Assembly (NCBI GenBank): GCA_001871905.1
Contig: MNUG01000021.1
Coordinates: 1 to 64,000 of the forward strand
Length of the DNA: 64,000 nt
DNA from: Alphaproteobacteria bacterium CG1_02_46_17
Lineage (GTDB): Bacteria; Pseudomonadota; Alphaproteobacteria; Micavibrionales; Micavibrionaceae
Reading direction: 5' to 3'
A program made the translations under genes and the position numbers. Below are positions 18,045 to 25,420 of this stretch, piece by piece. Numbering within the stretch: position 1 is the stretch's first letter; the number at the start of each line of letters is the position of its first letter. The notes beneath the pieces were generated by a model. The model was not told the origin of the DNA, did not search any database, and worked only from the letters and a program-made list of their open reading frames with translations.

Positions 18045-19894
18045 TAACTGGTTCCCTCCAGTTTTCTGGATTTTGGATCACGTTTCTGGACTTCCAGTAA
18101 CAAATCACGGGCGATTGGTGCCGCCGCGGCCGATCCACCTATTCCGTGTTCAACCACAACGCAACAGGCATATTTCGGTGTATCGGTCGGCGCATAGCCA
18201 ATAAACAAGGCGTGGTGACGAAGATGCCACGGTAAATCTTCTTGTCGCCTTACTCCGCTGGCCCTCTCTGCCATAGAGATACGGCGCACCTGAGACGTTC
18301 CGGTTTTTCCACCCATGGTCATGCCTTCTTCCGTGATGCGTGAACCATAAGCCGTTCCACCCTGTTCCATAACAGCTTCCATCCCGCGACGTACCAAGGC
18401 AAGGTTCGAACTTTTAATATCTATTTTGGGGGCATTCGCATTCAAATTGACCGAAAGTGGTATTTCATTTGCGTAGCCTGCCAGCCATGGGCTGATAGCC
18501 TTTCCTCCATTGACAACACGCGACAGCATGGTTGCCAATTGCAATGGCGTGGTCTCGACGGCGCCTTGCCCGATTGCGGACACAAGGCTTTCTCCCGGAT
18601 GCCAGATGTCATTCTTGACTTCCCGTTTCCACTTCACATCAGGAATTAGGCCGGGCTTTTCCTCCGGAAGATCAAAGCCATAAACACTTCCCAATCCCAA
18701 ACGACGCGCCATATCGGCAATTCTGTCTATACCAATCACTGTCGCCAGTTTATAAAAATATGTGTCGCAAGAATGTGACAAGGCAGTGACCACATTCACC
18801 GTTCCATGCCCACCGGATTTCCAGCAGTGGAATCTTGATTTCCCCAAATCGAAATGACCGGGGCAAGTGACTGTCCAGCTTCCATTAATCAGTCCAGATT
18901 CCAGACCCGCCAGAGCTGTTACTATTTTGAAGGTTGAGCCTGGTGGGTAAACACCATTAATCGCCTTGTTATTCAAAGGAAGGGTGGGATCATCCCGCAA
19001 CTGTTCCCAGTCCATCGCCGATATACCACCGGAAAAAGCATTGGGGTCAAAAGACGGGTGCGAAACACAGGCATATACTTCCCCTGTTTCGACATCCATA
19101 ACGACCGCCGAGGCCGAGCGCTCCGTCGCCAGACGTTGCTGAACGAAACGTTGGAACTCGGCATCAATTGACAAAATCAATCGCGCCCCGGGCACAGGGG
19201 GTTGTATCCCCAGTTGCCGGACAGGTCGTCCATGAACATTTACTTCCATTTCGGCGCGACCCGGCTTGCCACGCAAATCCAGATCATTTTTCTTTTCAAT
19301 CGCGCTTTTTCCAACTTGAAAGCCCGGCAAAGACAATAGCGAATCTTTCATTTTTCCAACATCGCTGACACGGCCAACATATCCGACAATGTGCGCTGTT
19401 GAATCCTTATACGGATAGCTTCGGAGTTCTCCGGCCTGAATGGTAACGCCGGGCAGATGGGGCAAAGCCAATTCGACTTTTGAAACCTCTTCCCACGCCA
19501 AATTGTCCCGCACTTCAACAGGAACATAAGACGGGGATCGTTTGGCCATTTTTATTGCTTTGGCAATGTCGCGTTCATCAACAGTGATAACTGATTGCAG
19601 ATCACGCAGGGTCTTTTCAAGATTTTCGGATTGTTCCGGTGTTACAATGACCTGAAAATTCTGTAAATTTGTTGCCAATGGTACGCCGTAACGGTCAACA
19701 ATCTGACCCCTCGAGGGTGGGATGATCCGGACATTGATCCGGTTATTTTCTGCCAAAGTGGTGTAACGTTCCCCTTCGACCAGCTGGAGCCATGATAAAC
19801 GCCACCCCAAAATCGAGACGCCAATCCCCTGCAAGCCCCCAACAACAAAGGCTCGACGGGCAAAACTATCGACTTTTTCCTGATCCCGATCCAT
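18044..19894 (-). CDS. mrdA: Penicillin-binding protein 2
   Basis: This 616-residue class B PBP is the elongation transpeptidase. A membrane anchor lies at about residues 13-35. The pedestal domain follows, and the transpeptidase domain shows SxxK as STFK with Ser320, SxN-like SCD in SHSCDTYFYKL, and KTG in GGKTGTSQV. The N-terminal ATG at 19894 opens a normal cytoplasmic tail. It is coupled to rodA. The gene upstream on this strand is mreD, but a plus-strand orphan gene separates them. Confidence 0.96.
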   Translation of the reverse strand: MDRDQEKVDSFARRAFVVGGLQGIGVSILGWRLSWLQLVEGERYTTLAENNRINVRIIPPSRGQIVDRYGVPLATNLQNFQVIVTPEQSENLEKTLRDLQSVITVDERDIAKAIKMAKRSPSYVPVEVRDNLAWEEVSKVELALPHLPGVTIQAGELRSYPYKDSTAHIVGYVGRVSDVGKMKDSLLSLPGFQVGKSAIEKKNDLDLRGKPGRAEMEVNVHGRPVRQLGIQPPVPGARLILSIDAEFQRFVQQRLATERSASAVVMDVETGEVYACVSHPSFDPNAFSGGISAMDWEQLRDDPTLPLNNKAINGVYPPGSTFKIVTALAGLESGLINGSWTVTCPGHFDLGKSRFHCWKSGGHGTVNVVTALSHSCDTYFYKLATVIGIDRIADMARRLGLGSVYGFDLPEEKPGLIPDVKWKREVKNDIWHPGESLVSAIGQGAVETTPLQLATMLSRVVNGGKAISPWLAGYANEIPLSVNLNANAPKIDIKSSNLALVRRGMEAVMEQGGTAYGSRITEEGMTMGGKTGTSQVRRISMAERASGVRRQEDLPWHLRHHALFIGYAPTDTPKYACCVVVEHGIGGSAAAAPIARDLLLEVQKRDPKSRKLEGTS

Positions 19895-20027
19895 ATGTGC
19901 GAGTTATAACAAGTTTTTACCCTTTTTCTATCCCCAAGTTCCATTCCCCGACAAAGTTTGACGGAATTTCCCCAACGGTTTATAACTTATAGCTAAATTA
20001 TAAGAATATAAAACAGGGAATTACATT

Positions 20028-20678
20028 ATGATAACTGATCTTAGAGGGGCCTTCTTCAGAAGCGCTTTCGTTGCCGGAACCTGCAAACCTGAAAACCTTG
20101 CTGACTATCTTGAACTTCCTCCCACCGATATGGTTTGCAATATGCTGGCCGATAGGATGCGCGAGGCAGCAGGTGAACCCATTGAAGAGCGCGGCCTGAT
20201 TTACGACACACTTGCTCATTTTTCGCATTTGTATCTAAAAAAATACGGATGTGATTATTATGATGTTAAGCGGGTTCAAGATATTCCTGATTCAGTTATT
20301 TCCATCATCTTGTGGATTGCGCCGTTCCAGCAAGAGCTACCCCCTCATATTTTCACATCTGAAGCGCAAGAAATCGAAAAAGAGCTGGAAGAAAATATTA
20401 AATCTCCTCATTTAATGGGGAAAGATGCCCGCTTCATCAATCTGGTTGATATGCATATCGGACAGGCCCTTATGCCCCATCTCTTGCCTCTTGTGTCAGA
20501 TCAACTGTCCCAAAACACCAGACAAAATCTGAATATAAAACGTGTCGCGGCTCGAGGGGAAAGTCTGATTGAACAAGATGTCAGGAAAACTATTACCTCT
20601 ACAGAAAATAAATTTCTTTCCGGAGGCGAACGGTTCGAAGTGGTCACAAGAAGACCTTCGGATTACTCGTTCAAATAG
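20028..20678 (+). CDS. Hypothetical protein inserted between mreD and mrdA
   Basis: I do not recognise this 216-residue soluble, mostly helical protein. It starts MITDLRGAFFRSAFVAGTCK and contains acidic, charged helices (AQEIEKELEENIKS) and a basic C-terminus (VTRRPSDYSFK). No signal peptide, membrane segment or catalytic motif is visible. It is read opposite to the flanking mre/mrd genes, diverging from mrdA and overlapping the 3' end of mreD by 16 bases. That arrangement breaks up a usually collinear elongasome cluster. Confidence 0.65.
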   Translation: MITDLRGAFFRSAFVAGTCKPENLADYLELPPTDMVCNMLADRMREAAGEPIEERGLIYDTLAHFSHLYLKKYGCDYYDVKRVQDIPDSVISIILWIAPFQQELPPHIFTSEAQEIEKELEENIKSPHLMGKDARFINLVDMHIGQALMPHLLPLVSDQLSQNTRQNLNIKRVAARGESLIEQDVRKTITSTENKFLSGGERFEVVTRRPSDYSFK

Positions 20679-21181
20679 TGGTTATAGGACATAAAGAGCG
20701 GATGAAATAACGGGTAGAACAGCGACGCCAGAATGATGTTGGCGGATAGCGGCCAAAGTTGCGGCAGCGCAGATGATGTGATGGCATAAGCCAGAGCTTG
20801 AAACCCTTGCGTAATGGTGACTGCCACAAAAAATCCTGCCCATACCATTTGCCAGGACTGCCCCAATAAATATCTGCGCTGTCCACGGATAATGATGGCA
20901 AGTACCATAAAGCAAAAGGCATGAAGTCCCAGCAAAGCACCAGATAATAAATCCGTAAAGATTCCCAGCAGGAATATAACAGGGTATGGCAAAAGATGTG
21001 GCCGATAAATTGTCCAGAAATAAAGACCAATCAGTAAAAATCCCTGACGAATTTCTCCAGCTTGAAACATCGGAATGTCAATCATGGACAAGAACATGAG
21101 GACGATCAACATCAGATAAACCAGCCCGAATTTGGACGCTTGCATCAGTGTCAAAGATAAACCGTAAAAGAGACCGGGCAT
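20663..21181 (-). CDS. mreD: Rod shape-determining protein MreD
   Basis: This 172-residue polytopic membrane protein has about five hydrophobic segments and the MreD-typical stretch RPHLLPYPVIFLLGIFTDLLSGALLGLHAF. It belongs to the elongasome with MreC, RodA and PBP2. It begins 14 bases after mreC. Its final bases overlap the convergent orphan gene. Confidence 0.9.
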   Translation of the reverse strand: MPGLFYGLSLTLMQASKFGLVYLMLIVLMFLSMIDIPMFQAGEIRQGFLLIGLYFWTIYRPHLLPYPVIFLLGIFTDLLSGALLGLHAFCFMVLAIIIRGQRRYLLGQSWQMVWAGFFVAVTITQGFQALAYAITSSALPQLWPLSANIILASLFYPLFHPLFMSYNHYLNE

Positions 21182-21195
21182 TTTATCCTTCCCGG

Positions 21196-22167
21196 TTACC
21201 TATGCAAGGTGGTTTTAGAAGATGATGGCGTTGGCATCATCAGAATATCCAGACTTTTCCGGACACTTGGGTTCATTGGCTTTTCGACCACCTGAACATA
21301 GTCAGACCCTTCCGTTCCCGAAAATAGCCGGACATCAACCCGCCCACTGACCACAGAATTGACTTCACCAATCGGCAGCCCTGCAGGAAACTGTCCACCT
21401 GTTCCTGATGTAACAATCCTTGCGCCCTTGGTCACCAATATATCAGGGGGCAGATGGGTTAATTCGGGGAAGGTCTCATTGTTGCCCACCAGAATCGCCC
21501 GTTGATTTATTCCTTCTATCACAACCGGAATATGCGAGTTGATATCCGACAACAACAGGACGCGTGAGGCTTTGGCTCCTGCCTCTATAACACGGCCAAT
21601 CATTCCTTGACCGCCCATAACAGCTTGACCTTCTTGCACCCCATCCAGAGTTCCTGCCTCGATCAATATGGTTTTGACAAAAGATGATCCAGAGTCGCCG
21701 ATTACTCGGGTTGTGATATAGCTTTGGTCGGGTTCCGGCAGAACATTCAAAAGATCTTTCAAAGACTGGTTTTCCGCACGCAGCAGCATGGCGGTCTGAT
21801 ACCATTCTTTTAATTGGTCATTTTCGGAATGCAGCCGTGCATTCTCAGCCCTAATTTGAGTTAGGCCTGTGACAGTCCCGAAGGCATCTCCGACGAGTCT
21901 GAACGGGACGCCAATTGCGCTGATAATCGGAGCCGCTGCATCGGTTGTGTTGGTACGTGGGTCTTTCCACATATCCGGATTGAACATGGAGGTCACCAGT
22001 AAAACAGCGGCAAGACCGGTTAGGATCATCGGAGAATAGCGGGAGTAACGCACTGCAATCGAGGCAGCACGGATAACCCGTCTTCTATTTCTTCGGCTAT
22101 AGGCCACCACAATCGTCCTTCTGGCCCCCTTCTTTTCCTTTCGGGAAGATTTAAGGGAGAAATTCAT
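21196..22167 (-). CDS. mreC: Rod shape-determining protein MreC
   Basis: This 323-residue bitopic protein links MreB to the periplasmic murein synthases. A basic N-terminus (SSRKEKKGARR) precedes a membrane segment around 50-62. A coiled coil follows (RAENARLHSENDQLKEWYQ), then the beta-barrel domain with TTRVIGDSGSSFVKTILIEAG, GMIGRVIEAG and LVGNNE. It is followed by mreD. No mreB gene is found immediately upstream; Tad-type genes are there instead. Confidence 0.93.
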   Translation of the reverse strand: MNFSLKSSRKEKKGARRTIVVAYSRRNRRRVIRAASIAVRYSRYSPMILTGLAAVLLVTSMFNPDMWKDPRTNTTDAAAPIISAIGVPFRLVGDAFGTVTGLTQIRAENARLHSENDQLKEWYQTAMLLRAENQSLKDLLNVLPEPDQSYITTRVIGDSGSSFVKTILIEAGTLDGVQEGQAVMGGQGMIGRVIEAGAKASRVLLLSDINSHIPVVIEGINQRAILVGNNETFPELTHLPPDILVTKGARIVTSGTGGQFPAGLPIGEVNSVVSGRVDVRLFSGTEGSDYVQVVEKPMNPSVRKSLDILMMPTPSSSKTTLHR

Positions 22168-22278
22168 CGTAATTCTGAATGTATATTATACCATAGGACT
22201 TATCGAATTATTACCAATGACTCAAGAGCTTCATAAAAGTTGTTAAGGTTGAAATACAGGCACTTAACTTTATGAAAA

Positions 22279-23616
22279 CTATTCTTTGATGTGAATATTC
22301 GAAAGCTCACGGCTAATAGCAACAAATGAATCAATCAAATCCTGCTGTTCCGGAGCATCATAATATTTGCTCTCGTCGCTGGCACAATTCCGGAAATATG
22401 CTTTGGTCGAACTGTTAATTCCCGATGTGAAAGTGATGGTGTAAACAGTAATCCCATCATTTTTCATATTTTCACAGGTTGCCGCCAATTTTTCATCCAG
22501 ATCATGGTCGGTTAACTTGAGGGTATTCCATGGGCCATAGCCGCTATAACTATAGCTTCCTCCGCCAATATTATTGTCTCCGTCAGTCATCAGCAAAGCA
22601 ACTTTCTTGACTGTCTTGTCTGTCCAGAGTGAACCTTCACGGAATGGAGCCTCAGGTGAGAGAATACGATACCCCCACACCATCCCGAGGTTGCTCAATG
22701 TATTCCCTGATGCATAAAGACTGTCAATTTTGGATTTGATGGTTCCATAGCTACTGGTCAGCGGCAAGATATAGGATTTATTACATCCTCTGTTCTTGTT
22801 GCTATTATACGGGTTGCGGTACATATCCCACATCCATCCCGCGCCATAATTTTCTGTATCCTGCGGGGTTGAACGTGCCAGAACACATCCCCACCATTTG
22901 CTGCTTTGGGATTGGTTAAAGCTTGTGCCATAGGGGTTGTTTACAAAAGCCGTGTCGTAGGTTGTTCCATTCGGATTTTTTCCCAAACCATATGGCCCGA
23001 CATTGACCGCCGCAGAAAATGGAACAATCCCGATTTTTACAAGGCTGGAACATGTTGAATCTTTGCACAGTGTATCCAGAAAGTTTTTTGCCGCAACTTT
23101 TAATGTTCCGATATTATTGTTGCTTGACATTGATCCGGTGACATCCACCACCATCGCAACTTCCAATCCCAGAATTTCTCTGGTCACGCGGGTATTCGCC
23201 GCAACGGTGATCTCGTCGATCCCCAGCAATCTTGAGAATGATGTATCATAATCAGCCTTCACCGATACCGCGATGTCATCACCAATAATCGAGACGGTCA
23301 GGTCATAAGTCGCACCCACCTTGGATGACGGATAATTCTGATAGAAAAACTGGTTCACTTTTGCGGTGATGTCTGACTCTGTGCTGGCCGAAGCCGCCGC
23401 AGCCAGAGCCGCCGCATCAATCGCATGAGAAAGTCTTTTCTTGACCATTTGGGCCATTGCCAAATCAACAGACATGCCCCCTGCCCCAACAACTACGGGT
23501 AATACCAAAGCAAAGGCCACTGCGGTTGCCGCCGTGGTATCCCTTAAGAACCGCCCAAGGCTTTTGTTGTTTAATAGGGTTTTTTTCCAGCTATGTTTGT
23601 TTTCCATGTTTACCAT
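22279..23616 (-). CDS. TadG-like pilus protein with von Willebrand A domain
   Basis: This protein of about 445 residues has the TadG layout. An N-terminal membrane segment (TAVAFALVLPVVVGAGGMSVDLA) follows a short basic stretch, then the conserved RLSHAIDAAALAAA helix and a long vWA domain with the metal-binding motif DVTGSMSSN and ALLMTDGDN. It should be anchored in the inner membrane with the domain in the periplasm. The start may be ATG 23616 or 23607; the frame extends to a TTG at 23634 inside the upstream gene. It closes a three-gene Tad run. Confidence 0.85.
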   Translation of the reverse strand: MVNMENKHSWKKTLLNNKSLGRFLRDTTAATAVAFALVLPVVVGAGGMSVDLAMAQMVKKRLSHAIDAAALAAAASASTESDITAKVNQFFYQNYPSSKVGATYDLTVSIIGDDIAVSVKADYDTSFSRLLGIDEITVAANTRVTREILGLEVAMVVDVTGSMSSNNNIGTLKVAAKNFLDTLCKDSTCSSLVKIGIVPFSAAVNVGPYGLGKNPNGTTYDTAFVNNPYGTSFNQSQSSKWWGCVLARSTPQDTENYGAGWMWDMYRNPYNSNKNRGCNKSYILPLTSSYGTIKSKIDSLYASGNTLSNLGMVWGYRILSPEAPFREGSLWTDKTVKKVALLMTDGDNNIGGGSYSYSGYGPWNTLKLTDHDLDEKLAATCENMKNDGITVYTITFTSGINSSTKAYFRNCASDESKYYDAPEQQDLIDSFVAISRELSNIHIKE

Positions 23617-23621
23617 CCCGT

Positions 23622-24167
23622 TTAACCGTCCCAAGTCACTGTTGGGCTTCTACGGCCCCTTGCAAAAGCAACTTCTTTGAAATTAATATCATTAGTAAAA
23701 AATTTTGAAAACATTGGAGAGTATGTATATTGCACAGTGACAATTATCATGCCTTCTCCTTCTTCGGCCAATCCTGCAACGCTGGCAACTGCATCGCTAT
23801 TTGGTGCCATATCCTGCGTCTCTCTCCATAAAATCTCAGGATTATTATTTTCATCAAAACGGATACTAACAATATCTATCCCAAATCCATGTAGAGCATA
23901 TGGCTCGAATGCCAATTTTGCGCCGCCGATAATATCTGTCAGACTAGATGAATCTATCGTTCTGTTTCTGGACACCAGATCTGCTGCAATCTGTGATGAT
24001 GTAATTGTTTTTTCCGATAGGCTAATTCCGTTTCCAAGATCATAGACTCCCATCAGAAGCGTCAGCATTACCGGAAAGAGCATTACCGCCTCCATCATGG
24101 CAACACCGTCTTCATTTTTGATCCACGAAATTATCCACCGTGAAAAACTCAAAATCCTATCCCCCAT
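23622..24167 (-). CDS. TadE/TadF-like pseudopilin
   Basis: This 181-residue protein has the TadE-like N-terminus: a short basic lead, then NEDGVAMMEAVMLFPVMLTLLMGVYDLG, with Glu in the hydrophobic helix as in pseudopilins processed by TadV-type peptidases. The rest is a periplasmic domain. Its stop lies just before the TadG-like start. A role as minor pilin of a Flp/Tad pilus is inferred from family. Confidence 0.8.
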   Translation of the reverse strand: MGDRILSFSRWIISWIKNEDGVAMMEAVMLFPVMLTLLMGVYDLGNGISLSEKTITSSQIAADLVSRNRTIDSSSLTDIIGGAKLAFEPYALHGFGIDIVSIRFDENNNPEILWRETQDMAPNSDAVASVAGLAEEGEGMIIVTVQYTYSPMFSKFFTNDINFKEVAFARGRRSPTVTWDG

Positions 24168-24188
24168 TTTCCTATATGGTTTTCTTAA

Positions 24189-24719
24189 CTACAACTCACC
24201 AGCCACTAAATCTACGTCATAAGGTTCGGTTTCCAACACTATGGTCGTGACGAATAGCTTTGTATTTCCAGCCGAGTCCGACAACAGGCTTCCCATTAAT
24301 GGTGTCATCAAAGGATATTTATATACAGCCCGTATCAAGATGACATCATCCACCGACCCTGCATCAAACCCTTGAGAAATCAAATCTCCATTTTCATCAT
24401 ATGAAACGGGAAAGCTTGAGAAATCAGAGAACCCGTTCATTTTGACGACTTCATATTGAATCTTGCTACAATCAAGAAAGGTGTCCGCCGCATCACATAA
24501 AGCATCTTTGAAAGCCTGTTCCGGATCCGCGCTTTGTTGGGCCTGCCCTGTTCTGATGACGCGTGAGGCCTGTCCGGCTGCACTATCCAACGTACTCATG
24601 CCGACAAACATTAAGGACATTTCGATGATACCCAGCAAAAGGTAGATAAACGGGACGGCCACCATTGCAAATTCAACAGCAGTGGAGCCTTCTTCCCGTT
24701 TGATCCAGCTTACAACCAT
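24189..24719 (-). CDS. TadE-like pseudopilin
   Basis: This 176-residue protein begins MVVSWIKREEGSTAVEFAM followed by a hydrophobic helix, the classic TadE pattern (G-S-x-A-V-E-F). The remainder is a small periplasmic domain with a Cys pair (ALCDAADTFLDC) that might form a disulfide. I use the ATG at 24719; an in-frame TTG lies at 24755. It is the first of three Tad-type genes and follows a minus-strand terminator at 24796-24824. Confidence 0.83.
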   Translation of the reverse strand: MVVSWIKREEGSTAVEFAMVAVPFIYLLLGIIEMSLMFVGMSTLDSAAGQASRVIRTGQAQQSADPEQAFKDALCDAADTFLDCSKIQYEVVKMNGFSDFSSFPVSYDENGDLISQGFDAGSVDDVILIRAVYKYPLMTPLMGSLLSDSAGNTKLFVTTIVLETEPYDVDLVAGEL

Positions 24720-24795
24720 CTTCCTTTTTCTTCCCAACAGAACCGAAATATACAATTTTTCTTATTTTTGTATTAATTTACTTGTAAATTGCAGG

Positions 24796-24824
24796 CATAA
24801 AAAAACACGCCTGTGGCATGTTTT
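24796..24824 (-). terminator. Intrinsic terminator between kinase-like operon and Tad genes
   Basis: On the minus strand AAACATGCC pairs with GGCGTGTTT (9 bp, one G-T pair, 3-base loop), followed by a T-run. It ends the transcript of the upstream membrane-protein gene (stop at 24902) and separates it from the tadE-like gene. Confidence 0.8.
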
Positions 24825-24901
24825 GTTACCTTTACATACAAGTCTATCGTACCATTCAGCCAATAAGAAAACTCTAACAATTCATATAATTTTATGGAAA
24901 T

Positions 24902-25420
24902 TTATTCTTTCTTATTGATAACGGGGAACCCGAAAGGATCTAGGGGAATCTCACCAGAAACCTCCTCTCCCCAACGTTTTGCAAGCTCTTGCTGTGTTTT
25001 TTTGATCTGTTTGAGGCGATTTTGCCCTTTTTGCACCATCATGGTGGCAACAATACCCGTTAATCCCCAATCAATCATATATCCCAGAAAAGCCCCCCCA
25101 TACATAATAACAATGTGAAGAGGATCAATAAGAATATCGAGTGCATTCCGCAATATATGTTCCTGATTGATCAACTGGAACCAGAATGGGAAAACAGCCG
25201 CGAAATTGATAAATGAAATGGTTAGTGTCTGGGTTTTCATTTTTGAGCGATCGACAAATCGCGCAATAATGGAGGGCAGCATCCCAAAAAACAAAAGGAC
25301 GGTCGTCGGTAATAAAGCAATGGATGTTACAAAAAAACCTGCCAAAAGAATTCTTGATTTAACTGATGATTTTGATTTGGATTTGGATTTGGATCTTGAT
25401 TTTGCCACGATTATCCCCAC
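24902..25420 (-). CDS. Small membrane protein coupled to the pseudokinase gene
   Basis: I do not recognise this 172-residue protein. The N-terminus is a Lys-Ser repeat (SRSKSKSKSKSSVKSR). Three or more hydrophobic segments follow (about 24-52, 66-84 and 100-128), then a basic cytoplasmic-type helix and a C-terminal tail ending PVINKKE. The GTG start overlaps the last base of the pseudokinase stop codon (TAGTG), so translation of the two is coupled and a joint role at the membrane is likely. The KSKS repeat comes from a 6-base DNA repeat. Confidence 0.65.
   Translation of the reverse strand: MGIIVAKSRSKSKSKSKSSVKSRILLAGFFVTSIALLPTTVLLFFGMLPSIIARFVDRSKMKTQTLTISFINFAAVFPFWFQLINQEHILRNALDILIDPLHIVIMYGGAFLGYMIDWGLTGIVATMMVQKGQNRLKQIKKTQQELAKRWGEEVSGEIPLDPFGFPVINKKE
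25374..25394. repeat. GATTTG hexanucleotide repeat
   Basis: Three perfect tandem GATTTG units and a partial one lie inside the 5' end of the small membrane-protein gene, flanked by degenerate copies (about 25366-25404). They encode alternating Ser and Lys on the minus strand. Unit gain or loss would keep the frame and only change tail length. Confidence 0.8.
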
